Source: a virus
Length of the DNA: 24,652 nucleotides
Virus record (IMG/VR): IMGVR_UViG_3300035698_006585
Location: 1 to 24,652 of that record
Strand: one strand, 5' to 3'
A model generated the notes under the pieces. That model saw nothing but the letters and a program-made list of their open reading frames with translations, was not told the DNA's origin and searched no databases. Below, piece by piece: positions 1-7,675 of the stretch. Each line of letters starts with the position of its first letter. The first letter of the stretch is position 1. Made by a program: the position numbers and the translations under genes.

Positions 1-862
1 CCCTAGGCAATAGATATAGCGTATCTACATTATTGAGATCAGTACGCCAATACCGAACTTGATTTTCCGTCAATGTATATGGCAATCCCTGAGTATCGTA
101 TACCCGAGTTGTTCCAGTCGGCCAAACAGATGTTGGCGGTAGTTCGGAAAATAAATATGCATCAACATCGCGCCTTGACGTTTCCATATTATCAGCGCCA
201 AAAACAAAAGACGTTCGCCATAATGAATATTGTGTTCCAGTTACATCAACATAGCTTACTGCCCTGATTGGTTTAGAGCCGACTGGGCTCCACGATAGAG
301 CATTCCATGAGTTCATTGCATCTGCATACGATGGATCGGCACCATTAGTGGTGCGTGATGTTGCGCCAGTGCTGGTATTGTAGTATATATCCAAGTTGCC
401 CCACCGGAGACGGTCTACAACGTCATACAAAAACTTGGCATATTCCGCTGTGTATCCTTCAGTGTATGGGACTTCCTGTGCCAATCCAAGGGCAGTCAGC
501 ATGGACGCTTTTGTCCATACTGGAGCAAAGTCCCCTAAAGCAACACCATCCCATTTACCGCCAACCGCAGTGGCAGGGTTGACGTATGCGGCCAACAGGT
601 CGTCGTTCCAGATGGAATCGTGCAACGGTTGTTGATAGTTGTTAATTAGCTCGCCACGTACTGGCTCTGTAGTGGCAAGTGAGGCAATAAAGGAGTTTCG
701 CTGATTGTCACGGCTTGCATTCCATCGCTCTGTAGCTGCTTGCCGGAGAGCGTCAACGTATGGATTAAGCACGCAACCGCGAATAGTATCAGCGCTAGAC
801 CAATCCAGCGTATAACCGCCGTCCCAGTCGCAATCTGTCCATGATGTGTATGTTATAGCCAT
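1..862 (-). CDS. Putative distal tail/virion protein (C-terminus outside window)
   Basis: Open reading frame from an ATG at 862 that runs without a stop to the left edge, giving 287 visible residues beginning MAITYTSWTDCDWDGG. It overlaps the stop of the 127-aa gene upstream by 10 bases, so translation is probably coupled. No family is recognised. The visible part is rich in Trp, Tyr and Asp, lacks membrane segments and is probably a globular structural protein. Its place two genes after the tape measure in a late operon suggests a distal tail, baseplate or receptor-binding role; this is inference from gene order only. Length cannot be judged because the 3' end is missing. Confidence 0.7.
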   Translation of the reverse strand, partial: MAITYTSWTDCDWDGGYTLDWSSADTIRGCVLNPYVDALRQAATERWNASRDNQRNSFIASLATTEPVRGELINNYQQPLHDSIWNDDLLAAYVNPATAVGGKWDGVALGDFAPVWTKASMLTALGLAQEVPYTEGYTAEYAKFLYDVVDRLRWGNLDIYYNTSTGATSRTTNGADPSYADAMNSWNALSWSPVGSKPIRAVSYVDVTGTQYSLWRTSFVFGADNMETSRRDVDAYLFSELPPTSVWPTGTTRVYDTQGLPYTLTENQVRYWRTDLNNVDTLYLLPR

Positions 863-1236
863 GTTGGGACGGTCATCTCATATACTGTTTCGGTTTTTGT
901 CCCGGTTGCTGTCGTCCACGTTCTGTTGTCAATTTTTCGTGCTCTTGGATCAGTTACTATTCCACCTACTGGGAGAATCTCGCCACCCGCTATCCGGTCA
1001 ACTATAATAGTCACGTCCGTTTCTGTTGCCGCTCCATCAAATCCGGTTGCGCTTTCGTACACGTCGCCTTGGTAGACCCGAACATTAGAACCAAGCGGGC
1101 TGTCTGGATGAACATTGGTGATTTTGACCCGAGCCATAACCGCAGAGGAGCCACTAGGCCGCACACTCAACAGCAACTGATTGCCCGCAACTTGGCTTTC
1201 AAGCGGTGGCTGTACTCTGATGTCGCTTGGTTGCAT
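853..1236 (-). CDS. Hypothetical tail-region protein, 127 aa
   Basis: 127-aa protein starting MQPSDIRVQPPLESQ. The start at 1236 lies one base after the stop of the 281-aa gene, and its end overlaps the next gene by 10 bases, the tight packing of a phage late operon. The sequence looks beta-rich (alternating Val/Ile/Thr segments such as TDVTIIVDRI) with no membrane helix or Cys motif. I do not recognise the family. By position after the tape measure it is likely a small structural component of the distal tail, but that rests on gene order only. Confidence 0.65.
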   Translation of the reverse strand: MQPSDIRVQPPLESQVAGNQLLLSVRPSGSSAVMARVKITNVHPDSPLGSNVRVYQGDVYESATGFDGAATETDVTIIVDRIAGGEILPVGGIVTDPRARKIDNRTWTTATGTKTETVYEMTVPTWL

Positions 1237-1237
1237 A

Positions 1238-2083
1238 TTATGGTTTGTATTTCGTGATTGGGGTGAAGTCGGCTGTTGGGTATGGTTTTACCTGATCCGC
1301 ACCAGCGCTATCGCTATATATTTTTTCGAAGGCCTGCGTGTTTGGATTGTAGTATTTGTTCCATCCCTCGCTTTGATAAATCAGCTCGTACATTGCTTCC
1401 CATGTTAGCGTCCCGTCTGTGCGCCTAGTTGGCCTCGGCTTTGGTGGGGTAAACAGCAACGTTTCGGCCGCAAATGTTTTGTTGAATTGAACTGATTTAA
1501 CTGGTTTTTTGTTGACTTTCCCGATAAGCGTAAATGTAGATGACGGTAGTTTGTCAGGTACCTCGTGAAGGGTAATCTGCCACGCAAGTTGAATCATTAC
1601 CTTTTGTGGTGCGCTTACATCATTCAATACAATTCCATCAGACCAGTACAGGCTGTCACTTGAGAGAGATATCATCTTAGCGCTTGGGATAAGGTTTTCC
1701 GTCCTATACGGGCGTACTGAGCTACCCGCTGAACCCACCTGTGCGTTGTATGCTGGAACGATATATTTGAGTACAACAATCGAATAATCGTACTTTGCTT
1801 TTTTTGACGTATCTTTTTTGACTTTCCCGAACGGCTCTGGATCAGCGGCAACACATATTGCGTCATCGAAATGTGGATACTTGTTCGGATAATATGAGAT
1901 TCCGTCAATCTTTCCGCCTAGAAACCTTTGCGCTAACGTCAACCTATCAGACCACCTTACTTTGATGCGACGGGTGGCCGAGAACCCCTCAGCAGTGAGG
2001 CTTTCTTTAGGGGAACCGGCCAGCTCTTCGTAATCAATTGGCGGAGGTATATTGATGACTGTTGTTGTGGTTGTAGTGCTCAC
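1238..2083 (-). CDS. Hypothetical tail-region structural protein, 281 aa
   Basis: 281-aa protein directly downstream of the tape measure gene. The start codon is GTG and overlaps the tape measure stop as TAGTG (2081-2085), a clear case of stop-start coupling. The N-terminus has a Thr run followed by INIPPPIDYEELAG. The rest is beta-rich with aromatic residues (for example QSEGWNKYYNP near the C-terminus) and a basic Pro-rich linker (PPKPRPTRR). No membrane segment is seen. In siphovirus late operons the gene after the tape measure commonly encodes a distal tail or tail tip component; that is the best guess but no family signature is recognised. Confidence 0.65.
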   Translation of the reverse strand: MSTTTTTTVINIPPPIDYEELAGSPKESLTAEGFSATRRIKVRWSDRLTLAQRFLGGKIDGISYYPNKYPHFDDAICVAADPEPFGKVKKDTSKKAKYDYSIVVLKYIVPAYNAQVGSAGSSVRPYRTENLIPSAKMISLSSDSLYWSDGIVLNDVSAPQKVMIQLAWQITLHEVPDKLPSSTFTLIGKVNKKPVKSVQFNKTFAAETLLFTPPKPRPTRRTDGTLTWEAMYELIYQSEGWNKYYNPNTQAFEKIYSDSAGADQVKPYPTADFTPITKYKP

Positions 2084-4353
2084 TATCGCACCCCACTTAC
2101 TGGTGCTTCAGGAGGCTTTGGTATGAGCCCCTGCTCAGTGAGGAACGTATTGATGCCGTCCATTAAGGTGTTGCTTTTCTGCTGTTCAAGTAGTTGTTCT
2201 TTTTGCACAACAAGTTGCTGTTGATCTACGGTTGCCTGTTCGGTTGTTATCGTGGACAGTCGTTGCCATATATCAGTCAGGCCGATGAACTCAGCACGCG
2301 CGGAAATCTGTTGCGTCTTGGGGGGCACGATAGGATCATCGTCGCCGTCTTTTTTGCCCATAGCTTTTAGCTTTTCGCGAAGTTTTTCAATCTGGCGATC
2401 AACCCCGGCCTGTATGGTATCTGCAAATTCAAATCCAAACGCCTTTTTTGCTTCTTTTCCAATTGAGTCAAGGTCTTTTTCTATTTGACTCTTGTCCCGA
2501 GAGATAATTCCGGCAATGTCGAATTTAGGCATTTGAAAGCCTTCTGGCCCGTCGCCCTGGGCGGCATCTGCATTAGCCAATACGTCTTCAATTGATTTAA
2601 CGCCTTCCATGATGGGAGTTGGGTCGAATTCTATAAGTTTTCCCTTGAATACCCCTTTAATGACATCCCAGCGAGCTTTGATATTTTCCACTGTATTGCC
2701 AAGTATTGTACCAACGTTCCCAGACCATGTTTCAATCATTGCTAGAGCCAGACCAAACGAGTTTGAACCTTCTTCAACTATCACCCTGTACACTTCTTCG
2801 CCGAACTCCCACAAGAGTATCCCTGTTTTACCTAAAATGTTATTAATATCAAGAAAGAACCCAATTACTTTAGACGTTGCGCCAGCGAACGCCGCCGCAA
2901 TAGCAACCTCAAAATTATTCATTGCAGTGACGCCTATTGCCGCTATCAACGTAAGCCACTCGAACGCGCCGCCGAGCTTGTCTTTGATTGTGTCTCCTAG
3001 GCTTCCCATTTTTTCTTTCATCGTATCGCCTTTGGATGCACCAACGGCAAGCGCCGCCGATACCAGAATCAGCCCGCCAACTAGTAACCCGATTACCGCA
3101 GTTGCTGGAGATATAGCGAGGAAAGCCGCGCCCAACGCGAACACAGCGCCAGCAACTAGCCCAAAGGCGGCGGACAGTCCGAGCAGTAGCCCTGTCCATT
3201 GTACGGTTTGTGAGATCAGTTCAGTGTTTGCGTCAATCCATTTTACAGAGTCCCCACCAATCTTTGCCAGTGCTTCGCCTGTTGCGCGGATCGCAGGAAT
3301 GAAGATTGTTCCCAACGAAATCGCCATGCCTTCTGCAACAGATTTCAGCAGTGTCAGCGAACCGAACAGTGTGTTTAACTGTACGTCTGCAATGCGTTTT
3401 GCGGTGCCGCCTGAGTTCTCCAAGCTGGTTTGGAACTTGCGCATTGATTCCCCGCCCTCATCCATCATCGCTGCCAGTCCTGAAACTGCTCGTGCGCCTG
3501 CAACCTGCGATAATGTAGCTAACCGCTGTTCTGAAGTCATGCTTGAGGTGGCTTTGTTGAGGTCGTCTATCACGTCCGCCATCGGCCTTGATTTGCCCAT
3601 GGCGTCGGCGGTTGTAACTCCAAGGTCGTCCAATGCTTTCTTCGCCGCTGGAACGCTGCCGGACAGCCTGAGCAGGATCATTCTGAGTGATGTGCCAGCC
3701 ATGCCGCCTTGGATACCTGCGTTAGACATCACCTGTATTGCCGCTGTAATTTCTTCAATGCTACGCCCGGTTGCTTTACCAACCGGCCCAACAAATTTCA
3801 TCGCCTCGCCCAACTGTATCAGGTCTGTGTTTGAGGTGGTGAACGCTTTAGCAAGCACGTCAACTGTTCCGGCAAGCTCGCTCGTGCTGAGTCCCATGCC
3901 TGCCATGATTTTCGCTACAATATCAGCCGCTTGCCCTAGGTCCAGTTGACCAGCAGCCGCAAGGTCTAAGGTGGAAGGCATTGCGCCGATAATCTTGTTT
4001 GCGTCGAATCCAGCCAGTGCAAATGCTGACATCGCGTCCGCTGATTGTTTCGCGCTGAATACCGTTGTTCGCCCAAGCTCTTTGGCGGTGTCTTCCAGTG
4101 ATATGAACTCGGATTCAGTAGCTCCTGATAGAGCGTTGACACGAGCCATTGACTGTTCAAAACCACCAGCGGAAGCCGTCACAGCACCCAAAGCCAGCGC
4201 GCCAGCCGCGAGAATACCCGCAGCCGCTTTGCCGAATTTTGTGAACCCGCCGCCTAGACGTTTCATGTTCGCTGATGCTTTATTAACACCAGAACTGAAC
4301 ATTTTATCGTCAAGCGTAAGATCGACAAATGCTTCGCCGCCTTTGAACGCCAT
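2083..4353 (-). CDS. Tail tape measure protein, TP901 type
   Basis: 756-aa tape measure protein, which sets tail length and is threaded through the tail tube. Residues of about 60-320 fit the TP901 core: GFEQSMARVNALSGATESEF, then KELGRTTVFSAKQSADAM, GMAGTSLRMILLRLSG and later Gly-rich turns. Hydrophobic segments at about 45-63 and 385-440 (runs of Ala, Gly, Leu, Val) fit the membrane-active parts of tape measures. The C-terminal third is helical with Gln/Glu-rich stretches. An SD-like GAGGCGG precedes ATG 4353, which begins 1 base after the stop of the frameshifted chaperone extension, the conserved chaperone-then-tape-measure order. At the usual 0.15 nm per residue a tail near 110 nm is expected (inference). 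Confidence 0.93.
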   Translation of the reverse strand: MAFKGGEAFVDLTLDDKMFSSGVNKASANMKRLGGGFTKFGKAAAGILAAGALALGAVTASAGGFEQSMARVNALSGATESEFISLEDTAKELGRTTVFSAKQSADAMSAFALAGFDANKIIGAMPSTLDLAAAGQLDLGQAADIVAKIMAGMGLSTSELAGTVDVLAKAFTTSNTDLIQLGEAMKFVGPVGKATGRSIEEITAAIQVMSNAGIQGGMAGTSLRMILLRLSGSVPAAKKALDDLGVTTADAMGKSRPMADVIDDLNKATSSMTSEQRLATLSQVAGARAVSGLAAMMDEGGESMRKFQTSLENSGGTAKRIADVQLNTLFGSLTLLKSVAEGMAISLGTIFIPAIRATGEALAKIGGDSVKWIDANTELISQTVQWTGLLLGLSAAFGLVAGAVFALGAAFLAISPATAVIGLLVGGLILVSAALAVGASKGDTMKEKMGSLGDTIKDKLGGAFEWLTLIAAIGVTAMNNFEVAIAAAFAGATSKVIGFFLDINNILGKTGILLWEFGEEVYRVIVEEGSNSFGLALAMIETWSGNVGTILGNTVENIKARWDVIKGVFKGKLIEFDPTPIMEGVKSIEDVLANADAAQGDGPEGFQMPKFDIAGIISRDKSQIEKDLDSIGKEAKKAFGFEFADTIQAGVDRQIEKLREKLKAMGKKDGDDDPIVPPKTQQISARAEFIGLTDIWQRLSTITTEQATVDQQQLVVQKEQLLEQQKSNTLMDGINTFLTEQGLIPKPPEAPVSGVR

Positions 4354-4354
4354 T

Positions 4355-4555
4355 TTATTCCGCCTCTTGCTTGTTTTTCTGGAACTCTGCCAACTGTTCT
4401 GGACTCGTGAATTTTATCGTCTTCTGTTTCTCCTGCCCCATGTAAATGTATACCTGTGGCAAGGTCATGTCAGCAACCTCGTTCGGCCCCCAGTGGTACG
4501 CCTCTGCAAGGTTGCGACAGATTTCACGGAGACTTATTCCGCCCCCGGTTCCACG
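4355..4555 (-). CDS. Frameshift extension of tail assembly chaperone (T part of a G-T fusion)
   Basis: Reading frame -1 relative to the chaperone at 4534-5058. After a slip on GGGAAAC (4555-4561) the next codon is CGT, read from the C at 4555, and the frame stays open for 66 codons to TAA at 4355-4357, just before the tape measure ATG. The fused product would be 234 aa (168 plus 66). The extension contains SLREICRNLAEAYHW then a GPNEVADMTLPQVYIYMGQE segment, helical and of the type seen in lambda T-like extensions. It lacks its own plausible start with SD. In the same frame a TGA lies only a few codons upstream of the slip site, so the segment is accessible essentially only by frameshift. Confidence 0.82.
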   Translation of the reverse strand, partial: RGTGGGISLREICRNLAEAYHWGPNEVADMTLPQVYIYMGQEKQKTIKFTSPEQLAEFQKNKQEAE

Positions 4556-5058
4556 TTTCCCGGGTCACCAGCTTCAATCAGCTTTTCGAGCTTTTCTGGG
4601 TTGGTCATTACGTCACGGTCGAGGATCCCGGAGATAATCATTACCTCAGTTGACAACTCGCCAACCGCGCCAGCATTGAACGGCATCCGTTCCTCGGCCT
4701 CGTCGATGGTCATGCCTGGTTCGCCTTTGCGCATGGACAGCCAGATGATACGCATGACGCCTTCCGAAGACGACAGGAACGCCCTGCCCTGTGGAGTCAT
4801 CACCGATATTCTCGCGGCTGAATCGTATGCCTCTGCCCACTGCATCCGTTTCTCTGACTGGCTCAGAGGGGGCTGTACTGACTCGGCTCTGTACTGGTTT
4901 TCTTCTGCGATACTTCGGCGGGTTGCCCTGAGCAATTCCTCACGTCCGTACTGGTCAATTTTGCCGAAATCGCGGAACGTCAACGGGTGAAGAACGTACT
5001 CCACGCCGTCTATTTCCTTGGTTGTCGGTGTTTTGGTTATTGCGGCTATATCATTCAT
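4534..5058 (-). CDS. Tail assembly chaperone, zero-frame product (lambda G analogue)
   Basis: 174-aa protein between the tail tube candidate and the tape measure gene, the position of lambda G. Such proteins coat the tape measure during tail assembly and do not stay in the virion. The N-terminus (GVEYVLHPLTFRDFGKIDQY) resembles phage tail assembly chaperones that begin with a beta hairpin and helices. It ends DPGNVEPGAE. The codons Pro-Gly-Asn near the end form a textbook -1 slippery heptamer that extends the protein by 66 residues. The start at 5058 has GGGAG 12 bases upstream; an overlapping out-of-frame ATG at 5064 is not productive. Confidence 0.85.
   Translation of the reverse strand: MNDIAAITKTPTTKEIDGVEYVLHPLTFRDFGKIDQYGREELLRATRRSIAEENQYRAESVQPPLSQSEKRMQWAEAYDSAARISVMTPQGRAFLSSSEGVMRIIWLSMRKGEPGMTIDEAEERMPFNAGAVGELSTEVMIISGILDRDVMTNPEKLEKLIEAGDPGNVEPGAE
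4555..4561 (-). promoter_or_regulatory. Programmed -1 ribosomal frameshift site GGGAAAC
   Basis: On the minus strand the zero-frame codons are CCG GGA AAC, so the heptamer G-GGA-AAC has the X-XXY-YYZ form required for tandem -1 slippage (lambda uses GGGAAAG at the same gene position). A second slip-prone string, CCCGGGA, overlaps it and also fits the pattern. The zero-frame stop lies 19 bases downstream. No strong downstream hairpin was found by eye. Confidence 0.8.
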
Positions 5059-5082
5059 GTCATCTTCTCCCTCTGTTTTCGA

Positions 5083-5451
5083 TTAGGTCAATGCCCCGTT
5101 GGCTTCAACGCTCACTGTAACGCCCATGAGTTCGCCGCTTTCGACGTTGCATTCGTACGCAATTTCTGCCACGCGAGCTGTGCCACTGAGTTTGTTGCTT
5201 GAATCAAGGTTAAAAATCCATGCGTAGCTGTCGCCTTTGGTGATTGACGGAACCGCGCCGTCATTGAGATACAGTTCAACTGTGCCCTTCCAGTCAGAAT
5301 TGCCTTTCTCGCGTTTTGTGTTTCCGTCCGTGTCGCTGGAGACATACGGCAGTAATTCTGTGCTGTCAGTTACGGACCATTTTTTCACGTGGGCAATGTT
5401 TGTGCCCGCCTTTGATACGCTACCGCCGTTACCTGATTTTGGAACGCCCAT
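5083..5451 (-). CDS. Putative major tail (tube) protein
   Basis: 122-aa beta-rich protein. MGVPKSGNGGSVSKAG is followed by IAHVKKWSVTDSTEL and a central SDWKGTVELYLNDG strand pair, a pattern typical of siphovirus tail tube proteins (Trp after a Lys pair near the N-terminus, then beta-sandwich strands). It precedes the chaperone and tape measure genes in transcription order, the standard place for the tube subunit. A strong GAGGAG lies before ATG 5451. The protein is short for a tube subunit (usually about 150-250 aa), so it may be a minimal version without an Ig-like C-terminal domain. The assignment rests on order and general fold pattern. Confidence 0.68.
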   Translation of the reverse strand: MGVPKSGNGGSVSKAGTNIAHVKKWSVTDSTELLPYVSSDTDGNTKREKGNSDWKGTVELYLNDGAVPSITKGDSYAWIFNLDSSNKLSGTARVAEIAYECNVESGELMGVTVSVEANGALT

Positions 5452-5454
5452 GAT

Positions 5455-5955
5455 TTACTCCTCTAGTCGTGTTCTGTCGAGATAGATTTCAGCGACAATC
5501 GTGACCAGTCCGAACCAGCCTTGACCGCCACCACTAATATTTCCGTCGTCCTTGCCTTCGGACACATCTTCAATTCTCAGATTAGAAACGAAGCTCAGCC
5601 CGAGCGGTTGGTTCGAGATTACCTGTGCAAATAAGGCCTTGTATATCTCCCATTTGAGGGGGTAATAATACTGGTCTATCTGGTTCGACCCGCTGAACAG
5701 TTCAAACTCGTATTTAGCTGGTCCTTTCCAGCCCGAACTCGTCTGGGTTGCGCTACCGCCTGCTGGCATAATCCGCAACTGTGGAGCGTCCGCGAACTGC
5801 AACGTTTCTTTTTCCGATTTACCCGCCAAACCCGTGTAATCAATCCGGTTGCCTTTGCGCACGAGATTTGTAAACGCCTCGCGCGATTCAAGGGCGGTCC
5901 ACAGAGCTTCATAAATCTGTGTGAACGGGTCGATTGTCAGGTCAGGCTGATCCAT
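5455..5955 (-). CDS. Possible tail terminator / minor tail protein
   Basis: 166-aa protein (MDQPDLTIDPFTQIYEALWT) whose ATG overlaps the preceding stop as TAATG and whose stop is followed 3 bases later by the tail tube ATG. An N-terminal helix (IYEALWTALESREAFTNLV) followed by alternating strands and a C-terminal GWFGLVTIVAEIYLDRT strand fits the alpha/beta layout of tail terminator proteins (lambda gpU type). The location just upstream of the tube gene also fits, since the terminator is normally encoded there. No specific family motif is recognised, so the call is by fold impression and synteny. A pilus-like or head-neck role cannot be excluded. Confidence 0.55.
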   Translation of the reverse strand: MDQPDLTIDPFTQIYEALWTALESREAFTNLVRKGNRIDYTGLAGKSEKETLQFADAPQLRIMPAGGSATQTSSGWKGPAKYEFELFSGSNQIDQYYYPLKWEIYKALFAQVISNQPLGLSFVSNLRIEDVSEGKDDGNISGGGQGWFGLVTIVAEIYLDRTRLEE

Positions 5956-6479
5956 TACGCGCTTGCTCCGATCAGGATGATGTCATACACCATGTCCTCT
6001 GTCGTTGAGCCGTCGTGCGTCATTTTCAGGAGGTCGCCAGTTGCGCCGGTTACAACATACCCTGTTGCATCTGGAGCCATGAGCATAACGCCACCGCCAG
6101 CGCCACGGATAACGAGCACGTCCGAGGCATCGCTGAACATCGTTGAGAACGCATTCGCCGCCGCGCCACCTACCAGTAAATTAGCAGTAGAGCCGCTTGA
6201 AGTCTTGATGAAAATAGCCTTGATGCGTGCCGGGGTGAACGTGTCACCAAACGCATTCAGGAGCGTACCGGAAACGTCGAGTTCTTCGGTTGCCGATTGT
6301 GCCAGTGTGCGTTGGTCGTGCCACACGTCGTTCGCTTGGTCTGCGGCTGTGCCAAATGCCAGCGCCCACGAGATAATCCCGTCGGTTGTCACGGAATCTT
6401 GTACCGTAGACATGTCGAGAGCTTTCTTGAGGGATGGTTCGCAAGTGATCTTGACCGCGCCGCTTAATGCTGTAGCCAT
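5955..6479 (-). CDS. Uncharacterised virion protein, 174 aa
   Basis: 174-aa protein (MATALSGAVKIT). The start is put at 6479 because AGGAGG sits 6 bases before it; a longer reading from 6515 would overlap the upstream gene and has no comparable SD. The core (VWHDQRTLAQSATEELDVSG, then LLNAFGDTFTPARIKAIFIK, LLVGGAAANAFS and a Gly-rich VIRGAGGGVMLMAPDATGYVV) is a pattern I associate with small beta-sandwich phage proteins of unknown role in the head-tail region. It contains no membrane helix or catalytic motif. By order, between tail completion and terminator candidates, it is probably a virion or connector component. Confidence 0.6.
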   Translation of the reverse strand: MATALSGAVKITCEPSLKKALDMSTVQDSVTTDGIISWALAFGTAADQANDVWHDQRTLAQSATEELDVSGTLLNAFGDTFTPARIKAIFIKTSSGSTANLLVGGAAANAFSTMFSDASDVLVIRGAGGGVMLMAPDATGYVVTGATGDLLKMTHDGSTTEDMVYDIILIGASA

Positions 6480-6492
6480 GATTGGCCTCCTG

Positions 6493-7008
6493 TTATCGTT
6501 GTGCCTGTTGCCCAAGCGCTGTGATTGCGTTGGTTAAATCTGTTTTCATTCCGTTGATTGTCTGATTGTCCGGGTCTACGAATATCTCACGTTTCGGCAG
6601 GTTGCCTGTACCGTTCTGGTTCGCCGCCGCTATCTCGCCGTAGGTAAATGTTTTGCTTCTAGGATGTTTCACGTCTGCCCTGTAACCGACCCTGACACCA
6701 TTGATGATGTATTCGGTCAGGTTGCCTTTTTCGCCGGCTTTCAACCCTTTGAGCAAATGCCCCTCGTCAATCAATATCGAAGCTGACTTTTTGCCTGAGC
6801 CTTTTTTCCTTGCCTTCAACGTTGACTTTGCCAGTGGAGCCCAGCCGCCGCGCGACATTTTCTTGAATCTGCGTTGCGTGAACGATAGGTAACGTGCGCC
6901 CCATTGCTCTGCCATGTCATGCGCGGGACCGCGTTTACCAGTCCGAATCTCAGCCCTGAGTTCCCGGGCTACATATTCGAGCTCTTTAAGGTTTACGCGT
7001 GCTGCCAT
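6493..7008 (-). CDS. Phage virion morphogenesis / tail completion protein
   Basis: 171-aa basic protein starting MAARVNLKELEYVARELRAE. The start at 7008 follows the stop of the 60-aa gene by 1 base with GAAGG upstream; the longer reading would overlap that gene almost completely. The segment GGWAPLAKSTLKARKKGSGK followed by SILIDEGHLLKGL and a C-terminal NLPKREIFVDPDNQ matches the layout of the phage virion morphogenesis family (P2 gpS / Mu gpG type and HK97 gp10-like), where a WxPL motif precedes a Leu-x-x-Ser/Gly-x-Leu and a Pro-x-Arg-x-Phe motif. These proteins finish the neck or tail end so head and tail can join. Confidence 0.75.
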   Translation of the reverse strand: MAARVNLKELEYVARELRAEIRTGKRGPAHDMAEQWGARYLSFTQRRFKKMSRGGWAPLAKSTLKARKKGSGKKSASILIDEGHLLKGLKAGEKGNLTEYIINGVRVGYRADVKHPRSKTFTYGEIAAANQNGTGNLPKREIFVDPDNQTINGMKTDLTNAITALGQQAQR

Positions 7009-7009
7009 T

Positions 7010-7192
7010 TTACGCCTTCGATGGTGTGAATCTACCTGTGCCGCCGCATACTTGACAAATACCATCGGCAGTTTTTCCTTTGTCGCCGCATACAATGCAG
7101 GGACGTGGATCCTTCGGCTTGATCGCCTTTGCTTTTGGAGCCGCTTTGGGTTTTGCGTCTTGTTCAAATTTGACTGTTTTAATTTTAGGCAT
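7010..7192 (-). CDS. 60-aa zinc-ribbon-like protein
   Basis: Small basic protein starting MPKIKTVKFEQDAKPK. The first half is a Lys/Ala/Pro tail (KAAPKAKAIKPKDPRP). The second half has CIVCG then CQVCGGTGRF, a CxxC-x(8+)-CxxC pair resembling DnaJ-type CxxCxGxG zinc fingers. A strong AGGAGG precedes ATG 7192 and its stop lies 1 base from the next start, so it is a real, translated gene inside the head-tail block. The basic tail plus zinc knuckle suggests nucleic acid or protein binding; whether it is structural or a hitchhiking regulator is unknown. Confidence 0.72.
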   Translation of the reverse strand: MPKIKTVKFEQDAKPKAAPKAKAIKPKDPRPCIVCGDKGKTADGICQVCGGTGRFTPSKA

Positions 7193-7205
7193 CTTCGTCC
7201 TCCTG

Positions 7206-7610
7206 TTATCTAATCACTACCGGAGCCGTAGGCATTGAGTCCGCACGTTGTGCGTTGAGCCGTTCGCGCCCGGTTTGGTATCTGCGCATTTCGGTTTGCG
7301 CCTCGTCTGCAAGCGCCTGCATACGTTCATCGACCGAATCGTCACCGAGTCCACGACTGAAATACAACCACGCGCCCGCAAACGACAACATCCAATCCTG
7401 TACCTCGTACAATTGACCGCTAAGAGGCACAAACGGGACAGTGTACATTCCCATGCGGAATGCGTTCTGAACGCGGTTGATGCCTACCAACATGCTCTTG
7501 TCAATGCGCGTCTGATTTTTTTCACCAGTATTCTCAAGGTCACTCCACCTCAGTAGGTTAGATGCCCCGAACTTGGTGCTTAAATCAGTTTCTGTAATGC
7601 TTGTCGCCAT
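7206..7610 (-). CDS. DUF1320-like head-tail connector
   Basis: 134-aa protein (MATSITETDLSTKFGASNLL) with an early TETDL segment, a central helical QDWMLSFAGAWLYFSRGLG and a DDSVDERMQALADEAQTEMR helix near the end. This layout matches the Mu gp36/DUF1320 family and HK97 gp6-like adaptors that sit below the portal and stabilise packaged DNA. The gene begins just after the capsid gene and is followed by the tail completion protein, which is where this adaptor belongs. SD AGGAG precedes ATG 7610. The call is by pattern and synteny, without an alignment. Confidence 0.7.
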   Translation of the reverse strand: MATSITETDLSTKFGASNLLRWSDLENTGEKNQTRIDKSMLVGINRVQNAFRMGMYTVPFVPLSGQLYEVQDWMLSFAGAWLYFSRGLGDDSVDERMQALADEAQTEMRRYQTGRERLNAQRADSMPTAPVVIR

Positions 7611-7628
7611 TCAAACTCCTCAACGCGC

Positions 7629-7657
7629 CCAGCGGGGAATCGTCCTCACCCCGCCGG
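7629..7657 (-). other. GC-rich hairpin after the capsid gene
   Basis: CCAGCGGGG (7629-7637) and CCCCGCCGG (7649-7657) pair over 8 bp with one mismatch around an 11-base loop, in the 65-base gap between the major capsid stop and the next start. There is no T-tract on either strand, so it is not a typical intrinsic terminator. It may stabilise the capsid message or set its level relative to the connector genes (inference). Confidence 0.55.
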
Positions 7658-7675
7658 ACACTGGGACGGTTCCGC

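Noticed and set aside
2609-3949. 446-aa plus-strand open frame opposite the tape measure gene
   Set aside because: It is a Ser/Pro/Ala-rich antisense shadow of a well-supported tape measure protein, with no SD and no plausible domain.
4536-4551. Second slip site at the G-run GGGGGC near the chaperone stop
   Set aside because: It could allow single-tRNA slippage into the same frame, but it does not form a tandem X-XXY-YYZ heptamer in register; GGGAAAC upstream does.
3971-4990. 339-aa plus-strand open frame across the chaperone and tape measure start
   Set aside because: It crosses two coupled minus-strand genes and the frameshift region; composition is that of a shadow frame.
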